58,828 bases of DNA. It comes from Pseudoalteromonas piscicida (GTDB lineage Bacteria; Pseudomonadota; Gammaproteobacteria; Enterobacterales; Alteromonadaceae). This document shows, one piece after another, positions 37,437-46,694 of this stretch. Each line of letters starts with the position of its first letter. Positions within the stretch are counted from its first letter, which is position 1. The stretch is taken from contig NZ_NKHF01000074.1 in the NCBI RefSeq assembly GCF_002744175.1, positions 1-58,828 on the forward strand, given 5' to 3'. The translations under genes and the position numbers were made by a program. The notes beneath the pieces were generated by a model. It had not been told where the DNA came from and searched no databases. It worked only from the letters and a program-made list of their open reading frames with translations.

Positions 37437-39524
37437 TTACTTAGCTGCTTTTTTCTCTTTCTCTGCTGCGATTACCGCTTCAGCAACGTTTGCTGGACAC
37501 GGAGCGTAGTGTGAGAATTCCATAGAGAACTGACCACGACCAGACGTGATTGTACGTAGGTGACCGATGTATCCGAACATTTCAGATAGTGGTACTTCAC
37601 CCTTGATACGAACGCCCATTGCGCCAGCTTCTTGGTCTTTGATCATACCGCGACGACGGTTAAGGTCACCAATTACGTCACCTACGTTGTCTTCAGGTGT
37701 GAACACGTCAACTTTCATGATTGGCTCAAGAAGTTGTGCACCCGCTTTAGGGATAGACTGACGGAATGCGCCTTTTGCAGCGATTTCGAACGCGATTGCT
37801 GATGAGTCAACTGCGTGGAAGCCACCGTCGAATAGTTCAACTTCAACGTCTAGTACTGGGAAGCCTGCAAGCACACCCTCTTCCATCATTGACTTGAAGC
37901 CTTTCTCAACTGCCGGCCAGAATTCCTTAGGAACGTTACCACCAACAACTGTTGAAGAGAACTTGAAGCCTGAACCAACTTCACCTGGCTTGATACGGTA
38001 GTCGATCTTACCGAACTGACCAGAACCACCAGACTGTTTCTTGTGCGTGTAGCTATCTTCAACTTCTTGCGTGATAGTTTCACGGTAAGCAACCTGAGGC
38101 TGACCTACAACTAGCTCAACACCGTAAGTACGCTTAAGGATATCTACCTTAATGTCTAGGTGAAGCTCACCCATACCTTTAAGGATAGTTTCACCTGAAT
38201 CTTCATCAGTCTCAACTTGGAATGAAGGATCTTCTGCAACCATTTTACCGATCGCGATACCCATCTTCTCGTTACCACCTTTGTCTTTAGGTGCAACAGC
38301 GATAGAGATTACCGGATCAGGGAAGATCATCGCTTCAAGCGTACATTCGTGCTTAGGATCACATAGTGTGTGACCTGTTTGAACGTTCTTCATACCAACA
38401 ACAGCGATGATGTCACCCGCTTGTGCTTCAGTAAGTTCGTTACGCTCGTCTGCTTGCATCTCAACCATGCGGCCGATACGCTCTGTTTTACCAGTTGCAG
38501 AGTTAAGAACAGTATCACCCTTCTTCATGCGACCTGAGTAGATACGGATGAACGTAAGTGCACCAAAACGGTCGTCCATGATTTTGAACGCAAGCGCTTT
38601 AAGTGGCTCATCAGCAGAAACTGTTGCTACTTCACCAGTAGGCTCACCAGTTTCTTTGTCAGTTAGTGGCTGAGGATCAACTTCTGTAGGAGACGGAAGG
38701 TAATCTACAACTGCATCTAGTACAAGCTGCATACCTTTGTTTTTGAACGCTGAACCACAGTAAGTTGGGAAGAATGCAAGATCACGAGTACCTTTACGGA
38801 TACAAGTTTTGATTTGCTCAAGAGAAGGCATTTCACCTTCCATGTACGCTTCCATTAGGTCGTCGTCTTGCTCAACAGCAGACTCAACTAGCATCTCATG
38901 GTACTCTTCAACTTTGTCTACCATGTCCGCAGGAACGTCAGTAACTTCGTAGTTTTCTGGAAGACCTGTGTCATCCCAAACGTACGCTTTCTTCTCAAGT
39001 ACGTCTACTACACCTGTGAATTGGTCTTCGATACCAATTGGTAGCGTCATCACTAGTGGATTAGCACCAAGTACTTTCTCAACCTGACCAACTACACGGT
39101 AGAAGTCTGCACCCATACGGTCTAGTTTGTTTACGAAGATTACACGTGCAACTTCTGATTCGTTCGCATAACGCCAGTTTGTTTCTGATTGTGGCTCAAC
39201 ACCACCAGAACCACAGAATACACCGATACCACCGTCAAGTACTTTAAGTGAACGGTATACTTCTACTGTGAAGTCAACGTGTCCAGGAGTATCGATAACG
39301 TTTAAACGGTGGCCTTTCCACTCACAAGTTACCGCTGCTGATTGGATAGTAATACCACGCTCAGCTTCCTGCTCCATGAAGTCTGTAGTAGACTCACCGT
39401 CGTGTACTTCACCAGTTTTGTGAATTTTACCAGTAAGCTTTAGAATACGCTCAGTGGTGGTAGTTTTACCCGCATCAACGTGCGCGAAAATACCAATGTT
39501 TCTGTATTTCGATAAATCTGCCAT
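37437..39524 (-). CDS. fusA2: elongation factor G paralogue (EF-G2)
   Basis: A 695-residue translational GTPase: P loop [12 protein letters not shown], switch [34 protein letters not shown], then domains II-V, with [17 protein letters not shown] at the end. The sequence fits the second EF-G of Vibrio, Shewanella and Pseudomonas rather than the str-operon EF-G, whose N-terminus and switch regions differ. It has no rpsL, rpsG or tufA neighbours. EF-G paralogues may divide translocation and ribosome recycling. Codon use looks highly biased, which suggests strong expression. Confidence 0.9.
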   Translation of the reverse strand: MADLSKYRNIGIFAHVDAGKTTTTERILKLTGKIHKTGEVHDGESTTDFMEQEAERGITIQSAAVTCEWKGHRLNVIDTPGHVDFTVEVYRSLKVLDGGIGVFCGSGGVEPQSETNWRYANESEVARVIFVNKLDRMGADFYRVVGQVEKVLGANPLVMTLPIGIEDQFTGVVDVLEKKAYVWDDTGLPENYEVTDVPADMVDKVEEYHEMLVESAVEQDDDLMEAYMEGEMPSLEQIKTCIRKGTRDLAFFPTYCGSAFKNKGMQLVLDAVVDYLPSPTEVDPQPLTDKETGEPTGEVATVSADEPLKALAFKIMDDRFGALTFIRIYSGRMKKGDTVLNSATGKTERIGRMVEMQADERNELTEAQAGDIIAVVGMKNVQTGHTLCDPKHECTLEAMIFPDPVISIAVAPKDKGGNEKMGIAIGKMVAEDPSFQVETDEDSGETILKGMGELHLDIKVDILKRTYGVELVVGQPQVAYRETITQEVEDSYTHKKQSGGSGQFGKIDYRIKPGEVGSGFKFSSTVVGGNVPKEFWPAVEKGFKSMMEEGVLAGFPVLDVEVELFDGGFHAVDSSAIAFEIAAKGAFRQSIPKAGAQLLEPIMKVDVFTPEDNVGDVIGDLNRRRGMIKDQEAGAMGVRIKGEVPLSEMFGYIGHLRTITSGRGQFSMEFSHYAPCPANVAEAVIAAEKEKKAAK

Positions 39525-39755
39525 TGTTTTACTCTATTTAAAGTAGAAAAATTATTCGGCGGGAGTATATCACCTCTTGTAGCGAACATCATCCTTGAAG
39601 TCGTCTAAAATGCAATCAATTCACGAAAAAGTTTCTAATGCGAAACGCGGAGGCTAATTTTCGCTTTATCAGCTTCCCTTAGGCATTTGTATTGGCAAAG
39701 CTTCCGTGCTTTTTGCAGCATATAAAGAAGTGTCCGCGTCCGTTATACCAGTCCG

Positions 39756-40907
39756 CTAAAAAACCGCTTGTCCGAAAAGATTGCAATGATGAATATGAAA
39801 CGCATCGTCAACCAAAGAGAAATGCGCGATTTTACCGGCTTCAATACTGCCAAGCTCAGGGGCGACATTGAGATAAGTCGCAGGTACTAGACTCGCCATA
39901 TTGATGGCTTCATGCAGCGGTATACCGGCCAACTCGGTTAAGTTTTTCACTGCCTTTTCAAGCGTTAATGTACTTCCCGCTAAGCTACCACTGTGTGTTT
40001 TTGCAATGCCCTCATTCACAACAATCGGCATTTCCCCAAGTTGATATTCGCCGTCTTTAAGGCCACCGGCGTTAATGCAATCGCTGATCAAAGCCACCTT
40101 TTGCTGGCCTTTGAGTCGATAAATCAATTGTAAAATTGCCGGATGTAAATGGATCCCATCAGCGATGACTTCAACCAAAGCCTGGCTATCAAGTAACAAA
40201 GCACCAGCACAACCGGGTTCACGATGATGAATGCCACGCATACCATTAAATACATGCACTCCACCACAAGCACCATGCGCCAATGCTTTTGAGGTTTGGT
40301 CATAATTAGCATCGCAGTGACCCAGCATAACCCGAACACCACGCTTACTGAGGTATTCCGTCATTGCGATACCGTTAGCCTTTTCAGGGGCTAAGGCAAC
40401 CGCTTTTAAGGCGCCGTCTGCGGCCGCTATCATTTCATCAATCAAGGCTTCATCAAGCGGTTTAAAAAAAGCTTCATTATGAGCCCCTTTATGTTTTTCG
40501 CTAAAAAACAACCCTTCACTATACCCTCCAAGTACCTGTGCACCTGGTAGCCTCAATTTATAAGCTTCACCCACCACGCGCATGGCGGCAATCGTTTGTG
40601 GCCAAGTTGTCGTTACTGTGGTCGCTAAAAAGCCCGTAACACCATGCCTAAGTAAGGAAGCACTGATGGTTTCTATACTTGACAGTTTACCGTCAATTAC
40701 ATCACAACCCTCTCGACCATGTATATGGAGATCAATCAGGCCCGGCCACATGTCTAGCTCAGGGTATCGTTCAACTTCATCAGGTGCATCGCTAGCTGAA
40801 ATAATAGTGTCAAAGCGCTCGCCCTTGATCACCACAACATGCTGCTCCAGTCCTCCCAAAGGAGTAAAAATACGGCGAGGTTGGATGTAGCGAGTTAGCT
40901 CAGGCAT
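39756..40907 (-). CDS. agaA: N-acetylhexosamine-6-phosphate deacetylase (AgaA/NagA type)
   Basis: A 383-residue amidohydrolase of the NagA family: LIDLHIHGREGCDVIDG (HxH), GYSEGLFFSEKHKGAHN (metal glutamate), MLGHCDANYDQ, HVFNGMRGIHHREPG, and ALISDCINAGGLKDG with the catalytic aspartate. From its place in an AgaR-type operon it should deacetylate GalNAc-6-phosphate, though NagA activity on GlcNAc-6-phosphate is possible. It overlaps the kinase gene by eight bases and is the last gene of the operon. Confidence 0.9.
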   Translation of the reverse strand: MPELTRYIQPRRIFTPLGGLEQHVVVIKGERFDTIISASDAPDEVERYPELDMWPGLIDLHIHGREGCDVIDGKLSSIETISASLLRHGVTGFLATTVTTTWPQTIAAMRVVGEAYKLRLPGAQVLGGYSEGLFFSEKHKGAHNEAFFKPLDEALIDEMIAAADGALKAVALAPEKANGIAMTEYLSKRGVRVMLGHCDANYDQTSKALAHGACGGVHVFNGMRGIHHREPGCAGALLLDSQALVEVIADGIHLHPAILQLIYRLKGQQKVALISDCINAGGLKDGEYQLGEMPIVVNEGIAKTHSGSLAGSTLTLEKAVKNLTELAGIPLHEAINMASLVPATYLNVAPELGSIEAGKIAHFSLVDDAFHIHHCNLFGQAVF

Positions 40908-41808
40908 CTAGTTTACTCCCTAATATTGCAGCTCCTAATGCCCCGCTGGCATCGCCATGTTTAGCCCTGACGATATCGGGCACCGCAATGGCTGAAAATA
41001 CATGTGGTTCGATAGCTTGAGGGAGTGCTTCAACCAACTCATCGATCAATGACATACCACCACCTAACACAATCACTTCAGGATCATAAGCTTTGATGAG
41101 GTTTGCAAACGCGGAGCCAAGTAAATCCATGTAGCAACTAAAAGCATGCTTGGCCTCTGCCTCACCTGCACGCATCGCAGCAACCACTTGCTCCGAAGTC
41201 AATTCTCGGTCAGTGAAATGCCGGTACAAGCTAGCCAGACCAGGGCCCGCAACATAACGCTCCAAACACCCTTGTAAGCCGCAACCACAGTCCCAAATAG
41301 GTAATCCATACTTTTGCTGCAATAATGCCGACAAGGGATGGTGGCCATACTCACCGGCAATGCCCTGAGCACTTTTGTACAAAGCACCGTCGATACAAAA
41401 CCCGCCCCCAGCGCCGGTGCCAATAATTGCACCGAATACCTTCTTGTAGCTGACACCTGCACCTAAGCTTGCCTCTGACAGCGCAAAACAGCGGCAATCA
41501 TTTTCTACCGCAATCGGTCTTTCGAGCAAAGCCATGAGATCGGCTTTAACCGTTTTTCCATTGGCACAGGGTACGTTAGCCGACAATACTCGCTGCTTGG
41601 CATTAACAATGCCAGGCATACCAATACCTACCTGACCTTTACATCCATATTTGTCATCAGCTTGGTGTACCAAAGCTGCAATTTGTGTCAAAAATGCATC
41701 ATAACTCTGTTTCGGCGTTGCAACACGCCATGATTCGATCCGTTGCAGCTTGTTGTCAAATACAGCAATTTCTATTTTGCTACCTCCAACATCCACTCCA
41801 TAAATCAT
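40900..41808 (-). CDS. agaK: ROK-family N-acetylhexosamine kinase (AgaK/NagK type)
   Basis: A 302-residue ROK kinase close to E. coli NagK: GVDVGGSKIEIAVFD (ATP loop), CKGQVGIGMPGIVN, AVENDCRCFALSEA with the catalytic aspartate, IGTGAGGGF, and the zinc motif GEYGHHPL with CGCGLQGCLE. It phosphorylates the free sugar at O6. The kinase implies that sugar enters through a non-PTS permease. The start overlaps the agaS stop (ATGA). Confidence 0.9.
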   Translation of the reverse strand: MIYGVDVGGSKIEIAVFDNKLQRIESWRVATPKQSYDAFLTQIAALVHQADDKYGCKGQVGIGMPGIVNAKQRVLSANVPCANGKTVKADLMALLERPIAVENDCRCFALSEASLGAGVSYKKVFGAIIGTGAGGGFCIDGALYKSAQGIAGEYGHHPLSALLQQKYGLPIWDCGCGLQGCLERYVAGPGLASLYRHFTDRELTSEQVVAAMRAGEAEAKHAFSCYMDLLGSAFANLIKAYDPEVIVLGGGMSLIDELVEALPQAIEPHVFSAIAVPDIVRAKHGDASGALGAAILGSKLDA

Positions 41809-42923
41809 GCTGCACTCCCAAATGGGTGAATAGTTACCCCTTGTACAACCCGATTCACTTCACCCGTTGGGCACGGATTATCTGGCGATATGCCAAGTCC
41901 AAGAGCTTTGAAAAAACTCAGTTGCTGAGCAAAGAGCATGTACAGTAACCCCTGCCAAACGTCATTCAACGCCTGCACAGGTGGACACACAGAGTGCACC
42001 GTCATCGCAGTACCATCGCGTAATAACTCCGCAACAAGATCTTGGTCATAGCGGCTGGTGTAGCTATCACTCGAAATAAAACACACCACTGCGGTTTTGT
42101 CGTTTACTAATGATTTTGGGCCATGGCGAAAGCCAAGTGATGACTCGCATACACTCATCACCTTGCCTGCGGAAAGCTCTAGCATCTTAAGCGCGGCCTC
42201 TTTTGCAAAACCCAGTAAACAGCCAGAACCTAAATATACTAAGCGCTCAAATGGTTGCTTAGCAAAAGCACGAATATTTTGTTGCAGGGTGTCACATAGC
42301 ATGGTGTCGGCCGCGGCGACTAGTGACGCTACTGCGTCGTTATCAGGAGTAAAAAATTGTATCGCAGCAACCATCATGGATGAATAACTACTGGTCATTG
42401 CGAAACTTTGATCTAATGTGGCCTCTGGCAACAAAATACTTTGTGCATTAGCGTTATGTTGAGCCGCTTGATGTAGCTTACCCTGTTGACTGCAAGTAAT
42501 GAATAAATGCTGGCTATTTGCAACTAATTGCGTGACCAACTCAACCGCAGCGACACTCTCTGGGCTATTTCCAGAGCGCGCAAATGAAACCAACAAGCAA
42601 GGCTTATCCGTTGCTAAATATTGCTTCGGTGCAGCGACTAAATCCGTTGTGCTTACCGCTCGAACTGACTGCTTAAGGTGGCTATTTAAATGGTTAGCGA
42701 TCGCGTCGCCAATATAGGCAGACGTGCCAGCTCCAGTCAAAATAATTTGCGTGTCTGGATTTTCGAGTAGCGGTGATAGCTGAGCGACCAGTTGCGCACG
42801 CAATTGCGCAACTAGCTGCGCTGTTTGCTGCCACATGTGTGGTTGCTGGCTAATTTCTTTTGCGGTCCAATAGGCGTTTTGTGTTTTTAACGCTTCAATA
42901 TCGTATCCGAGTAATAGGCTCAT
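41805..42923 (-). CDS. agaS: AgaS-type galactosamine-6-phosphate deaminase/isomerase
   Basis: A 372-residue protein with two SIS domains: IILTGAGTSAYIGDAIANHL and LVSFARSGNSPESVAAVEL in the first, YLGSGCLLGFAKEAALKMLE and ESSLGFRHGPKSLVNDKT in the second. AgaS converts galactosamine-6-phosphate to tagatose-6-phosphate with loss of ammonia. It is ATGA-coupled to genes on both sides. Confidence 0.9.
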   Translation of the reverse strand: MSLLLGYDIEALKTQNAYWTAKEISQQPHMWQQTAQLVAQLRAQLVAQLSPLLENPDTQIILTGAGTSAYIGDAIANHLNSHLKQSVRAVSTTDLVAAPKQYLATDKPCLLVSFARSGNSPESVAAVELVTQLVANSQHLFITCSQQGKLHQAAQHNANAQSILLPEATLDQSFAMTSSYSSMMVAAIQFFTPDNDAVASLVAAADTMLCDTLQQNIRAFAKQPFERLVYLGSGCLLGFAKEAALKMLELSAGKVMSVCESSLGFRHGPKSLVNDKTAVVCFISSDSYTSRYDQDLVAELLRDGTAMTVHSVCPPVQALNDVWQGLLYMLFAQQLSFFKALGLGISPDNPCPTGEVNRVVQGVTIHPFGSAA

Positions 42924-44209
42924 GATGCTTTCTCCATCGCAAAGCAGGCCGTTGAGTAGCGAGCAACTACGCGCTGTATTTTGGCAATCACTAAAGCTTT
43001 AGCAGTGTTTTCAATTTCACCTTCGCGGACCGCTTGATAAAACTCAGGAAAATATTGGCTGATCAAAGGTAATGGCAAGGCCTGTTGTTGCAAGTTCGCC
43101 AACATCTTAGTTAATGCTGCTTGTACTGCTTCTTGATGCCAGTAATAGCGAATGCGATCACTAAAGCTAAATTGGCGTAGAAAGCGTAATTGCGATGGTT
43201 CACCATGATAAAAGCGCTGCCAACTAGTTGGCTCTGCCAGCATGACCTCTTCGATTACTTCGACAAAATGACTATGCTCGCCCGGTATCAGGCGCTGCTC
43301 TATATGGTGAAGCGCGAATAACCCTTCACGTAATGCAAAGGTTAGCTCTGGGCCTACTTTCAAAATTGCAAAATGGTCTGCAATTAACGACTTATATGCG
43401 CCTGCAGTTTGATAGTCAGTGGAGTGTGCCTCAAACGCGATATTATCAACTGTACTAATAAAGCCTTTTAATGCTTGCGCCTCTTCAGGCTTGTAATCAA
43501 AGACTTGAGTGTTATCAAACTCAACACCAGGTTGCACAACCATAGCCACTACACGCTGCCATGCATGCTCAAGACCTTGTTGCGCAAAAATATCACGATG
43601 ACACGCTAAGGTCTCACCAGCAGCATCTTGGCTCGTTGGCTGCAAGCTATCAATGTGCTCATCTGCCCCGCCTGGTGGTGGCACCTCTGTACCAATTACG
43701 TAAACAATGTCACTCTGCCCAAACGTTGCAATAGCGGTTTCTTCTGCGGTTTTACAGAGTAATGCTGCACGATTAGCGACAATTTCATCACTTAATACTT
43801 CAGGATCATCAGCACATGGCATACTGGCGTCCAAATGAATTTTTTTAAAACCTGCTTTTACGTATTCAGCGACTAAGGTACAGGCCTTTGCCATTGCGGC
43901 TTGGCTACTTTCATTTACCCAACAAACCGGACCTAAGTGATCCCCACCAAAAATCAACAGGTTTTTATCAAAACCCAACTCATCAGCCATGGCTTCTACC
44001 GTTGCGATGAAGTCTGCCGGTAACATACCAGTGTAACCACCAAACTGATTAACCTGATTCGCTGTAGCCTCAATTAACAGCAGTGTGTTCTCCTGCTTAG
44101 CGTATCTAATCGCAGCTTCCAACACCCAGGGGTGCGCAGAGCAAATAGCATAAATACCTGAATTTTTACCCGATTTATTGGCTTCGATTAGGGCTTGAAA
44201 GCGCCGCAT
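42920..44209 (-). CDS. agaZ: GatZ/KbaZ/AgaZ family protein
   Basis: A 429-residue member of the family of tagatose-bisphosphate aldolase partner subunits: GIYAICSAHPWVLEAAI, LLIEATANQVNQFGGYTGM, IFGGDHLGPVCW, KKIHLDASMPCADDP and VIGTEVPPPGGADE. In enterobacteria these are called non-catalytic subunits that stabilise GatY/KbaY; from memory, work on Shewanella GalNAc catabolism proposed that AgaZ is a tagatose-6-phosphate kinase. No GatY/KbaY gene or other kinase is in this operon, which fits a catalytic role. AGAGG lies before ATG 44209. Confidence 0.88.
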   Translation of the reverse strand: MRRFQALIEANKSGKNSGIYAICSAHPWVLEAAIRYAKQENTLLLIEATANQVNQFGGYTGMLPADFIATVEAMADELGFDKNLLIFGGDHLGPVCWVNESSQAAMAKACTLVAEYVKAGFKKIHLDASMPCADDPEVLSDEIVANRAALLCKTAEETAIATFGQSDIVYVIGTEVPPPGGADEHIDSLQPTSQDAAGETLACHRDIFAQQGLEHAWQRVVAMVVQPGVEFDNTQVFDYKPEEAQALKGFISTVDNIAFEAHSTDYQTAGAYKSLIADHFAILKVGPELTFALREGLFALHHIEQRLIPGEHSHFVEVIEEVMLAEPTSWQRFYHGEPSQLRFLRQFSFSDRIRYYWHQEAVQAALTKMLANLQQQALPLPLISQYFPEFYQAVREGEIENTAKALVIAKIQRVVARYSTACFAMEKAS

Positions 44210-44218
44210 AAATACCTC

Positions 44219-44989
44219 TTAAGACGTTATTAAATGTACCTCTATTCCTGCGGCGACCAGTTGTTGATAGATATCATCTGGAATGCCACTGTCCGTTACC
44301 AAAACGTCAATTTCTGCACAGGAGATAATTCGGTGCACGCCATTACGGCCAAACTTACTGGAGTCAGTCACCACAATTACTTGCTTTGCAGCCTTACACA
44401 TTTCACGATTTAATGCGGCCTCAGGCTCGAAGTGTGTGGTCACACCAACATCAACAGACAGACCATCAACACCCAAAATTAACCGATCAAAATGATACTG
44501 TTTGAGCTGCTCTTCTGCATGGCTACCGTAAAAAGAGAGTGATTTTTTTCGCAGTGACCCACCGGTCATCAAGACATCAACACTCTCGGCACTGACCAGC
44601 GCTTGCGCAACATTCAACCCATTGGTCATCACGACCAATTGCTCATGTTGGATCAATTGTTTAGCAACTTCTTCCGTTGTTGTACCAGAATCAAGAATAA
44701 TAGATTCGTTATTCCCTATTAAACTCGCTACCAACTTACCAAGCTCGACTTTCACTTGGCGATGATCATCATGCTTCTCGCTGATGGTTAACTCTTTGGT
44801 AAGCTTCGAGCTTGCTACCGCGCCACCGTGAGAACGAACCAATAGCCCTTTTTCATGTAAGGCATTGAGATCGTTTCGAATCGTCACAGTTGAGACACCA
44901 AATTTTTCTGCCAACTCAGAAACTTCAACCCGTTCAACTTGACCAACGAGCTGTACAATTTCGTGACGTCTTTCAATGGTGTTCAGCAT
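44219..44989 (-). CDS. agaR: DeoR-family repressor of the GalNAc genes
   Basis: A 256-residue protein. The N-terminal helix-turn-helix (VEVSELAEKFGVSTVTIRND and LRSHGGA-like LLVRSHGGAVAS) and the C-terminal sugar-phosphate sensor (ILDSGTTTEEVAKQL, LILGVDGLSVDVG, VVTDSSKFGRNG) are as in AgaR. ATG 44989 follows a perfect AAGGAGGTGT ribosome site. It is the first gene of the operon and so probably regulates itself; boxes in the upstream region support this. Confidence 0.92.
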   Translation of the reverse strand: MLNTIERRHEIVQLVGQVERVEVSELAEKFGVSTVTIRNDLNALHEKGLLVRSHGGAVASSKLTKELTISEKHDDHRQVKVELGKLVASLIGNNESIILDSGTTTEEVAKQLIQHEQLVVMTNGLNVAQALVSAESVDVLMTGGSLRKKSLSFYGSHAEEQLKQYHFDRLILGVDGLSVDVGVTTHFEPEAALNREMCKAAKQVIVVTDSSKFGRNGVHRIISCAEIDVLVTDSGIPDDIYQQLVAAGIEVHLITS

Positions 44990-44997
44990 GACACCTC

Positions 44998-45217
44998 CTT
45001 TCGTTTTGGTTAATTTTAGTCTACACACCTTTCATTTGCTTTCAAATTATTTTTTTACCTTTGTAATAAAATAAAAATAACACCTTGTTTTACCTGAATA
45101 TATTCTAAAAAAAAGGAACAAAACAAAAGAAAACCGAAACAAAATGAAAGATATTTTTCTTGCGTTCAAAATAAAACTACCGTAATAATAACCAAAAAAT
45201 AACATTTCGTTTTTAAC
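44998..45217. promoter_or_regulatory. divergent control region with AgaR-like boxes
   Basis: The 256 bases between agaR and the GH109 gene hold several CTTTCRTTT-type tracts, the pattern of DeoR/AgaR operators: CTTTCGTTTTGGTT at 44998-45011, CTTTCATTTGCTTTCAAAT at 45029-45047, CTTTCATTTTGTTTCGGTTT on the minus strand at 45150-45131, and CATTTCGTTTTTAAC at 45203-45217. The first lies in the agaR leader, the last just before the GH109 start, so both directions can be repressed. Confidence 0.65.
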
Positions 45218-45245
45218 AACAAGACTGAACAACTAAGAGGTTATT

Positions 45246-46616
45246 ATGGGTGATCTAAACCGTCGGCGATTTCTCCAATCAATGGCTGCAATCGCAGCAA
45301 CCGGTGCAGTGGTAGGCTGCGCAAGTAGTAATAATAAAGCGCCACTTGCACCAAAGCCACAAGGAAATTCGGTGCTGGGTTTAATCGCCCCTAAGCTAGA
45401 TATTGTTCGTGTTGGTTTTATTGGTGTTGGTCAACGTGGTGTAGGTGCGGTTAAACACTTTTGTCACCTTGACGGAGTAGAGATCAAAGCCATCTGTGAT
45501 ACTCATCAAGAAGTTGTTGACAGAGCGGTTAAGATTGTTGTGGACAAAGGCTTACCGGCGCCTGCAACTTACGGCAAAAATGACCTCGACTATCGTCGCA
45601 TGCTTGAACGTGACGATATTGATATTGTTATTATTTCCACACCTTGGAAATGGCACACCCCAATGGCTGTAGACACTATGGAAAGCGGAAAGCACGCGTT
45701 CGTTGAAGTACCTGCCGCAGTCACCATTGAAGAGGCTTGGCAACTGGTTGACACCTCAGAGCGCACCCAAAAACATTGCATGATGTTAGAAAACGTTTGT
45801 TACGGCCGCGACGAGCTTATGGTGCTGAATATGGTGCGCCAAGGAGTATTTGGTGAACTACTTCATGGTGAAGCCGCTTACATTCACGAATTACGTTGGC
45901 AGATGAAAGAAATCGAGCACAAAACAGGCTCGTGGCGCACTCACTGGCACACTAAGCGCGACGGTAACCTCTATCCAACCCACGGTTTAGGTCCGGTTTC
46001 TCAATACATGAACATCAACCGTGGTGACCGCTTTGACTACATATCTTCAATGAGCTCTCCTGCCCTTGGCCGTGCTGCATATGCAAAACGTGAGTTTCCG
46101 GCCGATCACGAACGAAATCAACTCAATTATACCGCTGGTGATATGAATACCAGCATCATCAAAACGGCTAAAGGCCGCTCGATTATGGTACAGCACGATA
46201 CCACAACGCCTCGCCCTTACTCTCGCCATAACTTAATTCAAGGTACTAACGGCGTGTTTGCAGGATTCCCCAACCGCATTGCACTCGAAAATGGCGGGAG
46301 TAAGAGCTTCCATGAGTGGGATTACGACATGACTGATTGGTACGGTAAGTACGATCATCCACTTTGGCAAAAAATGGGCGCAGAGGCAGAGCGTAACGGC
46401 GGACACGGAGGCATGGACTTCTTGATGTTCTGGCGCCTCGTTTACTGCTTACGCAATGGTGAGCCACTAGATCAGGATGTCTATGACGCCGCGGCGTGGT
46501 CGGCAGTCTTCCCGCTTTCAATGGACTCAGTTGCAGACAGAAGTAATAGCAAGGACTTCCCAGACTTTACTAGGGGCAAATGGCGCACTGCAACACCACT
46601 GGGCATTGTGAGCTAA
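45246..46616 (+). CDS. GH109 family alpha-N-acetylgalactosaminidase, Tat-exported
   Basis: A 456-residue protein of the Gfo/Idh/MocA-like GH109 family. It starts with a twin-arginine signal ([20 protein letters not shown]) that ends in VVGC, a lipobox, so it is probably a Tat-exported lipoprotein. [19 protein letters not shown] binds NAD, which must be loaded before export and explains use of Tat. [42 protein letters not shown] and [14 protein letters not shown] are conserved in the family. The enzyme removes terminal alpha-GalNAc by an NAD-dependent oxidation-elimination mechanism. It begins the plus-strand half of the GalNAc locus. Confidence 0.92.
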   Translation: MGDLNRRRFLQSMAAIAATGAVVGCASSNNKAPLAPKPQGNSVLGLIAPKLDIVRVGFIGVGQRGVGAVKHFCHLDGVEIKAICDTHQEVVDRAVKIVVDKGLPAPATYGKNDLDYRRMLERDDIDIVIISTPWKWHTPMAVDTMESGKHAFVEVPAAVTIEEAWQLVDTSERTQKHCMMLENVCYGRDELMVLNMVRQGVFGELLHGEAAYIHELRWQMKEIEHKTGSWRTHWHTKRDGNLYPTHGLGPVSQYMNINRGDRFDYISSMSSPALGRAAYAKREFPADHERNQLNYTAGDMNTSIIKTAKGRSIMVQHDTTTPRPYSRHNLIQGTNGVFAGFPNRIALENGGSKSFHEWDYDMTDWYGKYDHPLWQKMGAEAERNGGHGGMDFLMFWRLVYCLRNGEPLDQDVYDAAAWSAVFPLSMDSVADRSNSKDFPDFTRGKWRTATPLGIVS

Positions 46617-46645
46617 GTAAACACAATTAACAGCCCAAACTCTCA

Positions 46646-46664
46646 GCGCTCGATATTCGAGCGC
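46646..46664 (+). promoter_or_regulatory. hairpin between GH109 and receptor genes
   Basis: A perfect stem GCGCTCGA and TCGAGCGC with a TAT loop, 30 bases after the GH109 stop and followed by AT-rich sequence. It may protect or process the mRNA, giving the receptor gene a separate level. Confidence 0.5.
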
Positions 46665-46694
46665 AATAATAAAAATACGCTACAGGACAACAAG

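Noticed and set aside
37567..38092. Further open frames within the EF-G gene
   Set aside because: They are shadow frames caused by strong codon bias in fusA2.
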